A stretch of 64,000 nucleotides of DNA, from contig JAPPJY010000037.1 of the NCBI GenBank assembly GCA_028874335.1, forward strand, positions 85,887 to 149,886. The letters are read 5' to 3'. The stretch comes from Gemmatimonadota bacterium. GTDB taxonomy: Bacteria > Latescibacterota > UBA2968 > GCA-2709665. Shown here one piece after another: positions 35,868-45,591 of the stretch; positions within the stretch are counted from its first letter, which is position 1, and each line of letters opens with the position of its first letter. The position numbers and the translations under genes were made by a program. A model generated the notes under the pieces. That model saw only the letters and a program-made list of their open reading frames with translations. It had not been told where the DNA came from and searched no databases.

Positions 35868-37252
35868 CAATCCTCATCTGCTTCTTCCGGGTTGAGCACA
35901 AACTCGGGATAGGCCTCGATCCCCAACTCGCCCACGTCCTGTCCCAACCGTTCGACTTTATCGGATACGCGGACCTGGATTGTCGCAGCCAACGCACGCC
36001 AGACCACCCACGAAACTGAGAATACAAAGACGCCAACCGCGACGCAACCCAGGAGCTGAACGCCGAAATTGCCGCCGGCGGCAATGCAGACCGCCAGCGT
36101 TCCCCAGACACCTGCGAAGAGGTGCGCGGGTACCGCGCCGACGACGTCGTCGATCTTCAACTTCTCCATCAGCCGGATTCCGACGGTGCAGAGGAGAGCG
36201 CCCACGGCGCCGATGACGACTGCCCAATAGTGCTGGACGATGTCGGGGCCTGCCGTGATCGACACCAGCCCGGCAATAGCGCCGTTCAGACTGGCGAACA
36301 GGTCCATTCTTCCCAGAATCGGCTTGGAGACGATGAGAGCCATCACCACACCGGCCGCCGCCGCAAGATTGGTGTTGACCAGCACGTGGCTCATGGCCAC
36401 CGCGTCGGCGGCGCTCCCCAGCGCGAGCTGTGACCCGCCGTTGAATCCGAGCCAGCCGAACCACAGTATGAACACGCCCAGTGTCACCGCCACGATGTTG
36501 GATGGCGGCGTATTCTTCACACTGCCGTCTCTCCGATACTTGCCCAACCGCGGTCCGACGACCAGGACCCCGGCAAGCGCGGCCCAGCCGCCGGTGCTGT
36601 GGACAATGGTCGAACCCGCGAAGTCCTTGAATCCCATTGCGCTCAACCATCCGCCGCCCCAGGTCCAGGCGCCCACCACAGGGTAGATGACAGCCGTGAG
36701 GAGCAGCGTGAACAGAAAGAAGGACAGCATCTTGACCCGCTCCGCCAATGCGCCGGACACGATCGAGGCGGCCGTCGCCACGAAGACCATCTGGAAGATC
36801 CAGTCCGACATGGTGGAATATTTGTTCGCAATGACCTTGGCCTTTGCCGCCTCCTGCCCGCCCACCAGGGCGATATCTGCGGCGGACGGCCCGTAGAGAA
36901 GTTTAAAGGAGCCGATGAACTTCCCAACCTCCGTGTACATCAGATTGTAGCCGATGAAGTAGTAGGCGAGGCCGGCTATCGAGTACAGGCCGATGTTTTT
37001 CATGCAGATCATCGAGGCGTTCTTGGTGCGCACTGAACCGGACTCGAGCATTGTGAATCCGGCGCACATCCACATAATCAGCGCGCCCCAGATCAGAAAC
37101 GCGAACGTATTGAAGACGAACATGGTCTCCTGGTCGACCGCCGCGTACGCGGCCGTGGTCCCGCAAAGCAGACATCCAAGCAAGAGCAAAGCGATCCTTA
37201 AGCGAGAACCGCCGCTGCGCTTGTGAAACGGCAATTTCGTGGAACCTTTCAT
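35867..37252 (-). CDS. Ammonium transporter (Amt family)
   Basis: A 461-residue membrane protein. It has a cleavable-type N-terminal signal (about residues 1-35, ending TTAAYAAVD) and the usual set of about 11 transmembrane helices. Family marks are WMCAGFTMLESG, GWLSAMGFKDFAG followed by STIVHSTGG (first pore His), and IVQHYWAVVIG. The C-terminal cytosolic tail (RVSDKVERLGQDVGELGIEAYPEF) is the Amt tail that contacts PII. Its start at 37252 follows AGGAGAGGG; an earlier open stretch is not protein-like. It is embedded between the ATP-grasp and alpha-E genes and coupled to the latter, which is unusual. Confidence 0.93.
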   Translation of the reverse strand: MKGSTKLPFHKRSGGSRLRIALLLLGCLLCGTTAAYAAVDQETMFVFNTFAFLIWGALIMWMCAGFTMLESGSVRTKNASMICMKNIGLYSIAGLAYYFIGYNLMYTEVGKFIGSFKLLYGPSAADIALVGGQEAAKAKVIANKYSTMSDWIFQMVFVATAASIVSGALAERVKMLSFFLFTLLLTAVIYPVVGAWTWGGGWLSAMGFKDFAGSTIVHSTGGWAALAGVLVVGPRLGKYRRDGSVKNTPPSNIVAVTLGVFILWFGWLGFNGGSQLALGSAADAVAMSHVLVNTNLAAAAGVVMALIVSKPILGRMDLFASLNGAIAGLVSITAGPDIVQHYWAVVIGAVGALLCTVGIRLMEKLKIDDVVGAVPAHLFAGVWGTLAVCIAAGGNFGVQLLGCVAVGVFVFSVSWVVWRALAATIQVRVSDKVERLGQDVGELGIEAYPEFVLNPEEADED

Positions 37253-37326
37253 ACCCTCTCCTTTCGTGGTAGTTCTCCAACGGTGAGATGCGTTCTTTGC
37301 CTGACAGGTGTGGTGAATGCGAGTAC

Positions 37327-38760
37327 TCAGTTTTCCAGGACCCAGAGGTCTTTGCCGCCGCCGCCCTGACTCGAGTTGACGACGATGCTGCCTCGGCGCA
37401 ATGCAACACGACAAAACGCCCCCGGCACCATCCGTGTCTTCCGCCCGTGCAGCACGAATGGGCGCAGGTCGACGTGCCGCGGCTCGAACCGGTCGTCGAT
37501 AAGACACGGCGCGCGGGACAGCGGCAGGACCGGTTGCGAAATGTAGTCAGCCGGGTTGGCGCGCAACTGTCTGGCGTATTCTTCCCGTTCGTCCGGCGTG
37601 GCGTGGGGACCAACCAGCATGCCGTAACCGCCGGACTCTCCAACGCGCTTTACAATCAGGTTCTCGAGATTGTCGAGTGTGTACTCGAGGTGTTCCGGTC
37701 TGCGGCAAAGGTAGGTCTCGACGCTGGCCAGAACGGGCTCTTCGCCAAGGTAGTACCGGATGATATCGGGAACGTAGGCATAGACGCTCTTGTCGTCAGC
37801 CACGCCCGTACCGGGCGCGTTCACGAGGGTCACGTTGCCAAGTTTGTAGGCGTGCATCAGACCCGGCACGCCGAGCAGGGAATCCGCGCGAAAGACGAGG
37901 GGGTCGATAAAGTCGTCGTCGACGCGCCTGTAAACGATGTCGACCCGCCGGAGGCCGGTGGTGGTGCGCATATAGACAAAACCCTCGTTTACGAGGAGGT
38001 CCCGGCCCTCCACAAGCGCGGCGCCGATCTCACGAGCCAGAAACATGTGCTCATAGAAAGCCGAATTGTACACGCCGGGCGTCAGGAGTACGATGCATGG
38101 GTCGGACCGGCCGCCGGGGGCAAGTTCTACCAGGGTCTGGCGCAACATCCTTCCGTAGTGTTCCACTTCCTGTACCCGCGAGCGCCTGTAGAGGCGCCGC
38201 AGACCTGCCTTCACCGCCTTGCGGTTCGCCACCATATACGATACACCCGAGGGTACACGCAGGTTGTCTTCAAGTACGAGAAACCCGTCGTTGGTTCGGA
38301 CGAGATCCGTCCCGCAGATGGATACCCAGGCGCCATGCGGCGGGGAGGCGCCGCGCATTTCCACCCGGTACTGAGGACAGGTTTTCACCATGTCCGCCGG
38401 GATCACGCCGTCCGCAATAATGCGTTCCTCGTTGTAGATATCCTGGAGAAACCGGTTGAGGGCGCTCAGCCGTTGCGTGAGGCCCCTGACGAGCTGATTC
38501 CACTCCGCGCCGGATAAAACTCTAGGCAGGCAGTCGACGGGGATAATGCGTTCCGTGGCCTCCTCATCGCCGTAAACGGTAAAGGTGATGCCCTCATTCG
38601 AAAACGAACGTGTCACGCGTTCCTGGATGCTCGAAAGCTCGTCGCTTGAGAGTTCGCCCAGCGCTTCGAATAGCGGGCGGAGATGCTCCCTTGGTGTCCC
38701 GTCCGGAAGGAACATCTCGTCATAGTAAGTCGGATCGAGAGGGTAGGTTTCGAATTCCAT
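37327..38760 (-). CDS. Circularly permuted ATP-grasp type 2 protein (DUF404/DUF407)
   Basis: A 477-residue protein. The motif set is typical of circularly permuted ATP-grasp enzymes: YDEMFLPDGTPREHL, FLQDIYNEERI, RVPSGVSYMVANRKA, RRVDIVYRRVDDDFIDPL, and VADDKSVYAYVPDIIRYYL, ending in SSQGGGGKDLWVL. ATP-grasp enzymes ligate a carboxylate to an amine; the family is usually paired with alpha-E and transglutaminase proteins, as here. It is the first gene of the operon, 74 bases before the ammonium transporter. Confidence 0.93.
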   Translation of the reverse strand: MEFETYPLDPTYYDEMFLPDGTPREHLRPLFEALGELSSDELSSIQERVTRSFSNEGITFTVYGDEEATERIIPVDCLPRVLSGAEWNQLVRGLTQRLSALNRFLQDIYNEERIIADGVIPADMVKTCPQYRVEMRGASPPHGAWVSICGTDLVRTNDGFLVLEDNLRVPSGVSYMVANRKAVKAGLRRLYRRSRVQEVEHYGRMLRQTLVELAPGGRSDPCIVLLTPGVYNSAFYEHMFLAREIGAALVEGRDLLVNEGFVYMRTTTGLRRVDIVYRRVDDDFIDPLVFRADSLLGVPGLMHAYKLGNVTLVNAPGTGVADDKSVYAYVPDIIRYYLGEEPVLASVETYLCRRPEHLEYTLDNLENLIVKRVGESGGYGMLVGPHATPDEREEYARQLRANPADYISQPVLPLSRAPCLIDDRFEPRHVDLRPFVLHGRKTRMVPGAFCRVALRRGSIVVNSSQGGGGKDLWVLEN

Positions 38761-38849
38761 ATCCAGTGTCTTGATCTACGGACGAGCCGGGCCTGCGAAT
38801 CCGGTACCAAAAACAGATGCGGGCGTCTCGGCGATGCCCTGGCCGGCGA

Positions 38850-40361
38850 TCAATTCCCCAGCGTTTCGAATCTGCCGTTCCTGACCACCTGCAGGACGGC
38901 CGGATACGTCGGGTCGCCAACCGCATCGAAGGCGAATTGCCCGACAACGGTGGGCAATTCGATGGTCGCCAGCGCATCCCTGACCGGCTCCGACCGCGTT
39001 GAACCCGCCCCTTTAAGCGCAGCCGCGAGGATCTGTACACAAACATATCCTTCCGCGGCAAAAAGATCGGGTTCGCCACCGAATCTGACGCGGTAATTCT
39101 CGATAAACGCCCGATTTTCAGGCGTCTCGATTGAATGAGACCAGAACGTCCCCGTAATCAAACCCTCCGCAGCAGGGCCTGCCTGTTCGATCTGGCTTGA
39201 TGCAAAGCCGAAAACAAGAAAAGGTATCCCGTAAGGAATTCCCAGCTGGCGGCCCTGTACGGGAATCGCGACCCTCTCCAACGGTCGGGTCCAGACAAGA
39301 ATGACATCGGGTTTCAGATTGTCAATTCGCGTCAGTGCGGCGGTAAAATCGGTCTGACCGGTTGCGAATGCCTCGGCCCCAAGCATCTCGACGCCCAGTT
39401 CAGCAAGTGCCTTCACTGTTTCCACGTAACCGCTCGCAGAAAATACGTCCGTGCTATCGTATATGACGGCAATCCGGTTCAATTGCAGTTCCGAAGTTAC
39501 AACCTCGAGTGTGCTTTGCGCGATCCGGCTTACCGGGGCCGGGACCCTGAAAACGAAGTCGCCGATCGCGCCCAATCCGGCGGCTGCAGCGGTCGGGCTG
39601 AAGGCCACCACACGGTTTTCCTGGGCGATCGGAAATGCCACGGCAGCTGAGGAAGAGTAACCGGGACCCAGAATAACCGTGACATTGTCCTCGTAAATCA
39701 GCTTTTCGAAGGCCGCTGCCGCGACTTCCGGCGTACTCTCACTGTCTTCAACGATGAATTGAAGCGTCGCCGAGCCGAACTCATACCGGTTGGCCTCGTC
39801 TCGCGCGAGTTCCATCCCGTTTCTTACGATTTGGCCGAGGGGCCCGCCATCGCCGGTAAGTGGCAGAACGACACCAACCCGAACCACCGCGGGAAGGCCC
39901 CCGGACGCGAGAGTGGACACGTCGGTCACCCTCGCCGTTCCCCCGATCGGCAGGTCGATTGTTACTCGATGTCCCCCGTTGACTGGAATGCTCGACCACG
40001 AACCCAATGGATTGCCGTCACGCGTGGCGCGTACTCGATAGTAGCCACCTGCATCGGCGATATCCACGCGCGCTCGCCCATACGCATCAGTCGTGTCCGT
40101 CCACGCGAAATTCGGCGACTGTCCGGAAATGGAACGAGCGAACGCGACGGCGACGCCGCCCAACGGCTCGCCGTCTCCAATCACAGTTGCCACCACAACA
40201 GCCGTCGCCGCGTTGTCATCGACCGCGAGTTTGCCCAGCGGCTGTTCAGACGTTTCCGCCCTGTCTGACATCGAGGGCGCAACCGTACGATCCGTGCCGC
40301 AGCCACAGATCATACCAGCCACGGACACCAGAAGGAATGCATTGCGAAAACTGATCGTCAT
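38850..40361 (-). CDS. Lipoprotein with beta-sandwich-like module and branched-chain-type substrate-binding domain
   Basis: A 503-residue protein with a lipoprotein signal (lipobox MICGC, Cys21). Residues about 41-147 form a beta-rich module whose end reads LGSWSSIPVNGG...LPIGGTARV; the same module occurs in the lipoprotein at 48391. From about residue 155 a type I periplasmic-binding domain follows (VRVGVVLPLTGDGGPLGQ, VILGPGYSSSAAVAFPIAQ, IAVIYDSTDVFSASG), like Leu/Ile/Val-binding proteins. No permease genes are nearby. It follows the histidine kinase by 75 bases, so it may present a ligand to a sensor instead of a transporter; this is inferred. Confidence 0.85.
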   Translation of the reverse strand: MTISFRNAFLLVSVAGMICGCGTDRTVAPSMSDRAETSEQPLGKLAVDDNAATAVVVATVIGDGEPLGGVAVAFARSISGQSPNFAWTDTTDAYGRARVDIADAGGYYRVRATRDGNPLGSWSSIPVNGGHRVTIDLPIGGTARVTDVSTLASGGLPAVVRVGVVLPLTGDGGPLGQIVRNGMELARDEANRYEFGSATLQFIVEDSESTPEVAAAAFEKLIYEDNVTVILGPGYSSSAAVAFPIAQENRVVAFSPTAAAAGLGAIGDFVFRVPAPVSRIAQSTLEVVTSELQLNRIAVIYDSTDVFSASGYVETVKALAELGVEMLGAEAFATGQTDFTAALTRIDNLKPDVILVWTRPLERVAIPVQGRQLGIPYGIPFLVFGFASSQIEQAGPAAEGLITGTFWSHSIETPENRAFIENYRVRFGGEPDLFAAEGYVCVQILAAALKGAGSTRSEPVRDALATIELPTVVGQFAFDAVGDPTYPAVLQVVRNGRFETLGN

Positions 40362-40436
40362 TTCGACCTGGCCTCGTCTCCACCCTGAAGCAGCGTACAG
40401 AAGCGAAAGAAAGGGTCGTTCGTCACCGCTACGAAT

Positions 40437-42635
40437 TCAGGTCGCTTCCTCATCGGTCATCGGCTCGGGCACCAATGGGGGAGCTTCAAGGGGTATTTCA
40501 ACAACCATTTCGGTAAATCCCCCGGGTTCGGTCTCCACCCGAATACTTCCACCGTGCTCGCGGACGATATCGTTCGAAAGCGCGAGACCCAGCCCCGTGC
40601 CCTGGTCGGTAGGCTTGGTCGTGAAAAAAGGATTGAAAATCTTGTCCACGACGTCAGGTGGAATCCCTTTACCATTGTCCTTGATGCTTACTTCGAGTTG
40701 TTCCGGCCCGCGGCGGGTCGTCAGCCAAAGTGTGGGCATATACGGCTCGTCGTTGTCCGATTGTACATTCTCGCGTCGTTTTTCGTCGGTCGCGTGGCAG
40801 GCATTGCTGACCATGTTCAAAAACACGCGGCCCAGGTCTTGAGGTACCACCTCGACTTCGCCCACTGTCGGATCCAGATTCTGCTGGATATCGAGTTGGA
40901 ATTCCGTGTCGCTCGCCCTTGCGCTGTGGTACGCGAGCCTGGCGTGTTCGTCGAGCAGATTGTTGATGTTGGTAGCCTGTCGCTGGGCGGAACCGCGGCC
41001 CATGGACAGCATATCCTGGACAATTCGGTTGGCGCGCTCGCCGTGTTCCCGGATGCGTGCGAGGTTGTCGTTGAGGTCCTGGCAGATTTCCTGGACGAGC
41101 TCGCGCCCTTCTTCGTCAAGTTCTCCGCCTTCTTCGCTGAGCGTGTCCTCGAGCTCTTCGCCAAGTTCCTCCAGAAGCTCCTGGGAGACCTCGGAGAAAT
41201 TCTTGACAAAATTCAGCGGGTTTTTGATTTCGTGGGCGACCCCCGCGGTGAGTTCGCCGAGCGCCGCCAGCTTTTCGCGCATCACGATCTGGTCCTGCGC
41301 ACGTCGGAGGTCCTCGAGCACGGCCTCCAGTTGCTCGTTTTTCTCCCGCAACTCCTCGGCCAGTTTTTCAACGAGGTTGAGGCGCTGGACTTCGAGGGCA
41401 TGCCTGCGGAATACTTCCAGCGCCGCCGCCATATCGGCGACTTCATCGTGCCCGCTGATATCAACCTTGGCTTCCAGGTCTCCATCGGCCATGGCGCGCA
41501 TCCTGTTCGACAGGCGTTCGAGCCGGCGAAGCAACACCCGGCCCACAAACAGCCACGCGATGAGTACGGCTCCGCTGATGCTGACCACGTTCAGTCCCAG
41601 CAAAACGCTGCGGCCTGTCCCGATCGCCTGAGTGGATGCCAGAGTGGCCTCCCGCGTGCGTTCACGGGCGGCGCCGACGAGACCCTCGACTTCCGCGCCG
41701 AGTTTGATTTCAAGTCGCAGGTTGTCCTGGAGAAGGTCACGCTGCCGGTCGGTGAGTTCGAATTCACGAACGATCAGAACGAACCCGCCCTGCTTTCCCA
41801 GGCCCAGCTCGAAGAGCCGATTCAGGTGCGGGGTGATCTGATCGCGCCAGGGCGAGGTCCCAAGTGCCGACAAACTCCGTTCAATGCGGCCGGCCGCGGC
41901 CTCAAAGCGTTCCCGCAGCGGCTCGAGAAGGAGTGCGTCGGAAAGGTTGAATGAACTCGACAGGAGTTGCGTCGCAATGGTGGCATCGGCTTTCAGGTCG
42001 GCCAGGTGGCGGTACCGATCGAACTCCTCGTTTGAAAAATGCCGCTCGCGGGGCGCGGGCGGCTGGCCTATCGTACGGTAGCCTGTCATCGCGTAGAAGA
42101 GTTGATCGTCGATGGCTGGAATCAGCATGCCGAACAATCTGGCACGCAGCTCGGACAGTTCCATGCGAAGCGTTTCGCTGCGTGCGTTTACCTCGAACAA
42201 CTCGGCGACCTCACGCTCGATCGCTTCGATGTTCGACGTGAGTGCGGCGGCAAATTCGTGTATTCTTCTGAATCGCTCCTCGTCTTCCTTCCTGGTGTCC
42301 CTTTGCATCAGGGCGGCCAACTGTGATTCGAAAGCCCTTCGCTCTTCAGCGATATCCGCCTTGACGCGGGCGAAGTCAGCCACCGTTGCTGCTGAGGTCA
42401 ACCGAGGCGCCGCGGCGACCAGCGTGCCGCTCTGCTGAGCGACCCCGAAGGCAGCCGCCATTTCCGGGACGCTGCCCTCGTTCACGCGGTTCTGGATGTC
42501 GCCCACGAGATCGAAAGAGAGCCACCCGACCAGGCTGGCGACCATGGTGATGGCGACCGCGCCTCCAATTCCCAGATAAAGCTGCGTGGCGATGCGGAAG
42601 CGGCCCTTGAGCAACTGTTTCAGTGTGTGAATCAC
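40437..42635 (-). CDS. Sensor histidine kinase with TorS-like periplasmic region
   Basis: A 732-residue membrane kinase. Transmembrane helices lie near residues 17-41 and 343-367, with about 300 mostly helical periplasmic residues between; TLVAAAPRLTSAATVADFARV recalls the TorS sensor. A HAMP domain (about 368-420), a coiled coil, and a HisKA domain with His468 (GVAHEIKNPLNFV) follow, then the HATPase domain with NMVSNACHA, DNGKGIPPD, FTTKPTDQGTGLGL. A long acidic insertion (about 487-515) sits in the dimerisation helices. It starts at GTG 42635, overlapping the stop of the substrate-binding protein (GTGA), suggesting a paired sensor and ligand-binding protein. Confidence 0.92.
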   Translation of the reverse strand: MIHTLKQLLKGRFRIATQLYLGIGGAVAITMVASLVGWLSFDLVGDIQNRVNEGSVPEMAAAFGVAQQSGTLVAAAPRLTSAATVADFARVKADIAEERRAFESQLAALMQRDTRKEDEERFRRIHEFAAALTSNIEAIEREVAELFEVNARSETLRMELSELRARLFGMLIPAIDDQLFYAMTGYRTIGQPPAPRERHFSNEEFDRYRHLADLKADATIATQLLSSSFNLSDALLLEPLRERFEAAAGRIERSLSALGTSPWRDQITPHLNRLFELGLGKQGGFVLIVREFELTDRQRDLLQDNLRLEIKLGAEVEGLVGAARERTREATLASTQAIGTGRSVLLGLNVVSISGAVLIAWLFVGRVLLRRLERLSNRMRAMADGDLEAKVDISGHDEVADMAAALEVFRRHALEVQRLNLVEKLAEELREKNEQLEAVLEDLRRAQDQIVMREKLAALGELTAGVAHEIKNPLNFVKNFSEVSQELLEELGEELEDTLSEEGGELDEEGRELVQEICQDLNDNLARIREHGERANRIVQDMLSMGRGSAQRQATNINNLLDEHARLAYHSARASDTEFQLDIQQNLDPTVGEVEVVPQDLGRVFLNMVSNACHATDEKRRENVQSDNDEPYMPTLWLTTRRGPEQLEVSIKDNGKGIPPDVVDKIFNPFFTTKPTDQGTGLGLALSNDIVREHGGSIRVETEPGGFTEMVVEIPLEAPPLVPEPMTDEEAT

Positions 42636-43813
42636 GGCTCAGCTTCCTCGAGGGTATCAATCGGATAATACCGGCCGTCGCGACCGATCATGGTCAGAAA
42701 TACGGCGTCTGACCCCTGATTGTCCTTGCTGCCGTATTGCAGTTCGAATCCGTCGATATCGACGACCCTTGTGCTGCGGAGGCTGTTGAGAAAGGATGCC
42801 CGTTTGACCTCCGCGCCGCAGCGTTGGAGGGCGGCGATGGCGAGGCGGCCGGCCAGGTAACCTTCGAAGGAAACGAACCCCGGTACAGCATCGGGAGCGA
42901 AGACAGACAGAGCCCGGCGGTAGGCTGACGCGACAGGGAAGTAGTCGTCAGTTGGAAAGGGTACGACCTGTGTGACGTAGACGCCGGCTCCTGCCGGACC
43001 AAGCTGTTTTGCCAGAGCGTTGCTGCCCACGAAGGAGATCGTGATGAAAACGGGGTCCATCCCGATATGCCGCGCCCATGCGATGAAGGTCGCGACCGGC
43101 TCGTAAGCGCCCACCAGGATCACCGCTTCGGGGTCGGCCATTCGCAGGTCGAGCAGTGCTGTCTTCACTGCCGTTGTATTGCGCGGATACAGCCCCACGG
43201 CCACGGCCTCCATTCCTCGCCGTTCGAGCGCACGTCGTGCACCGTGATAGCCGGCCCTGCCGAAGGAGTCGTCCTGATACATGACGGCAATTCGTTTGAT
43301 CCCGAGGTCGCCGGTCAGGCGCGCGACCATTTCCTCCGTTTCCTGGTTGTACGACGCCCTCAGATTAATCACGATTTTCCAGTTCGGGTCCCGAAGGAAC
43401 GCCGCGCCCGTGAATGGGGCGATATACGGAATATCGGCTTCCGCGGCGACCGGGGTGGCTGAACGCGACGTGGGTGTGCCTACGGCGCCGATGAGTGCGA
43501 ACACCCTGGCCTCATTGATGAGGTAGAGGGTGTTTGCGATGGCGGCCTCCGGTTCGTACGCGTCATCTCGGAAAACGAGTTCCAACCGACGGCCGTGGAC
43601 GCCCCCGCGTCGATTGATCTCGTGAAACGCGGCTTCGATTCCGCGTTTCATGTCGGTTCCGAGCTGCGCGGCGGGGCCACTGAAGGCGGCGGACTGGCCG
43701 AAGAGAATACGCTCGTCCGTGACGCCGTTCTCGACCTCGTTGCCTTCCGGACTGCTCGAAAGCGCCGCACAGACGATGAGCAGCGACACCCCCAGACGAA
43801 ACCTGGATCTCAT
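42632..43813 (-). CDS. ABC-type substrate-binding protein (Leu/Ile/Val-binding family)
   Basis: A 393-residue periplasmic binding protein with an N-terminal hydrophobic signal (LGVSLLIVCAALSSS). The binding fold shows ILFGQSAAFSGPAAQLGTDMKRGIEAAFHEINRRGG, a typical opening, then LIGAVGTPTSRSATPVAAEADIPYIAPFTG and IKRIAVMYQDDSFGRAGYHGARRALE. No permease or ATPase genes flank it. It is translationally coupled at both ends, with an RsbW-like kinase and a histidine kinase, so a role as ligand sensor for the kinase, as TorT is for TorS, is more likely than import. Confidence 0.9.
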   Translation of the reverse strand: MRSRFRLGVSLLIVCAALSSSPEGNEVENGVTDERILFGQSAAFSGPAAQLGTDMKRGIEAAFHEINRRGGVHGRRLELVFRDDAYEPEAAIANTLYLINEARVFALIGAVGTPTSRSATPVAAEADIPYIAPFTGAAFLRDPNWKIVINLRASYNQETEEMVARLTGDLGIKRIAVMYQDDSFGRAGYHGARRALERRGMEAVAVGLYPRNTTAVKTALLDLRMADPEAVILVGAYEPVATFIAWARHIGMDPVFITISFVGSNALAKQLGPAGAGVYVTQVVPFPTDDYFPVASAYRRALSVFAPDAVPGFVSFEGYLAGRLAIAALQRCGAEVKRASFLNSLRSTRVVDIDGFELQYGSKDNQGSDAVFLTMIGRDGRYYPIDTLEEAEP

Positions 43814-44229
43814 TCCGTCCTCCGCTTCACCAGCGTCAGGTGGTTCCGCTCGTTTTCCCGCCTGTAGTGCATCTCGTCCATCATGGTCTGGACCAGGTGA
43901 ATGCCGAGCCCCCCGATGGGCCGGTCTTCGAGCGCTGCCTCCACGTCGGGTATGGGTGCGTCCTCCAGGGGATTGAACGGACGGCCGTCGTCGACGATCT
44001 CGAGCGTGATCGATGCGTCGTCAGAAGTCAATGTAATCTCGAGTTCTCCGGGACCGCCTTCGAAACCATGCCGCACGACGTTATTGCCGAGTTCTTCTAT
44101 AGCAAGGTCGATCTGATGAATCAAAGCGGGCGACCATTCTTCCTGCAGCCCCAGTTCTTCGGCTGCAGCAGCGACACGCCGCAGTTCATCGAGATCGGCT
44201 TCTATGCGAAAGGACTGTCTGGCGCTCAC
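43810..44229 (-). CDS. RsbW/SpoIIAB-like anti-sigma serine kinase (HATPase)
   Basis: A 139-residue GHKL ATPase. The N box is LAIEELGNNVVRHGF, the G1 box DDGRPFNPL, and the G2 region GGLGIHLVQTMMDEMHY. In partner switching, such proteins bind or phosphorylate a STAS protein and hold a sigma factor or other target. It starts at GTG 44229, overlapping the PP2C stop, and its own stop overlaps the next start (ATGA). A STAS protein, the natural partner, is encoded at 47460. Confidence 0.88.
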   Translation of the reverse strand: MSARQSFRIEADLDELRRVAAAAEELGLQEEWSPALIHQIDLAIEELGNNVVRHGFEGGPGELEITLTSDDASITLEIVDDGRPFNPLEDAPIPDVEAALEDRPIGGLGIHLVQTMMDEMHYRRENERNHLTLVKRRTE

Positions 44230-45395
44230 GTTTCCTGCCCCCTGTATCGAAACGTTACGCAGGTAATGTCGTCGAATTGGGGCGTTTCCCCTACGAAACC
44301 TCTCACGGCGCTGAAAATCGCGTCGTTGGCGTCACGGGCGTCCTGCGGGGGTTTGTCCGTGAAGACATTCTGAAGGCGTTCCATTCCGAACTCTTCTTCG
44401 ACGTCGTCTATCGCTTCGGTAACACCGTCCGTGTATAGAACGACCGTATCACCCGGTGCGAGCGTGACCGAGTTGTAACCGTATTCGATGTCCGGCAACA
44501 TCGCAAGGGCGACGCCGCCGGTCAGCGGCAGCGCGCTGGCCTGCCCGTCCGCGTTTACGATCAGCGGCGTATTGTGTCCGCCATTTGCGTAAACGAACTG
44601 ACGAGTGGCGGGATCGAATACTCCATAGAACACTGTGACGAACATCGCGGCTTCGTTGTTTTCGTAGAGCGCATTGTTCATTTCGTACAGAACGTCGCCG
44701 GGGCTCGTCGTCCCTATTGCCGCGCCCCGCAGCACGGTCCTGCTGGACATCATGAACAGGGCCGCGGGTACGCCCTTGTCGGATACGTCGGCAATAGCGA
44801 TGCCGATGCGTCCGCCGTCGAGCCGGATGATGTCGAAGAAGTCGCCGCCGACGTTTCGGGCGGGCTCCATGCTTCCGTATGCCTGATAAGACGGATTCTC
44901 GGGGAACCTCGTGGGCAGAATCGACTGCTGCATCTTGCTGGCCACGTCCAGTTCGTTTTGCAAAGCGATCAGCTTGTCCCGCGATTCCAGCGCTTCACGC
45001 CATTCGATCAGATGGCGCATGGTTCGATCGATGGTCACCTGAAGGTCGGAGAAGTCAATGGGTTTGGTAACGAAGTCGAACGCACCGCGATTCATGGCGA
45101 TACGGATGTTTTTCATGTCTCCGTACGCCGATATGATCACGGAGCGGATGTTCGGGTCCACCTTGGGTATCTGCTCCAGGAGGGTAAGACCGTCCATTTG
45201 TGGCATATTGATGTCGGACAGCACCATATCGATGGTGTCATCCTTGTTCAACCGTTCAAGTGCTTCTATGCCGTTCCGCGCAAACACGAAGGTGTAGCGG
45301 CCCCTCCGAATCGGACGTCGCATACGCTGCAGCATGAGCGGTTCCAGGTCGGGCTCGTCGTCCACTACAAGGATTTTGTACGGGAGCGCAGACAT
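44226..45395 (-). CDS. Response regulator fused to PP2C (SpoIIE/RsbU-type) phosphatase
   Basis: A 389-residue protein. The receiver domain (about residues 6-125) has the acidic pocket VVDDEPD and phosphoacceptor Asp61 in LSDINMPQMDG, then SAYGD and KPIDF. After a linker the PP2C domain has GGDFFDIIRLDGG, AIADVSDKGVPAALFM, YTDGVTEAIDD and FDDITCVTF, the metal-binding Asp motifs. In the RsbU manner it should dephosphorylate the STAS antagonist when the receiver is phosphorylated, presumably by the kinase downstream. It is the first gene of the overlapping set. Confidence 0.92.
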   Translation of the reverse strand: MSALPYKILVVDDEPDLEPLMLQRMRRPIRRGRYTFVFARNGIEALERLNKDDTIDMVLSDINMPQMDGLTLLEQIPKVDPNIRSVIISAYGDMKNIRIAMNRGAFDFVTKPIDFSDLQVTIDRTMRHLIEWREALESRDKLIALQNELDVASKMQQSILPTRFPENPSYQAYGSMEPARNVGGDFFDIIRLDGGRIGIAIADVSDKGVPAALFMMSSRTVLRGAAIGTTSPGDVLYEMNNALYENNEAAMFVTVFYGVFDPATRQFVYANGGHNTPLIVNADGQASALPLTGGVALAMLPDIEYGYNSVTLAPGDTVVLYTDGVTEAIDDVEEEFGMERLQNVFTDKPPQDARDANDAIFSAVRGFVGETPQFDDITCVTFRYRGQET

Positions 45396-45591
45396 TTCGT
45401 TGTACCCCAGAATAGGATGGTTTGACGATCTTTTGACTCCCGACGCTGCGCCGTTCGGGCGTCCGGCAGAAAACTGCGCCTGCGGCCTGCCGGGACTTCC
45501 TGACTCGAAAAACTGAATTTGGGAGACGGAAGCAAAAACCCGTAGGGACCGTGACCCACTCCGGCGCTGGTCGACCTGTCAGTAAACGGCG

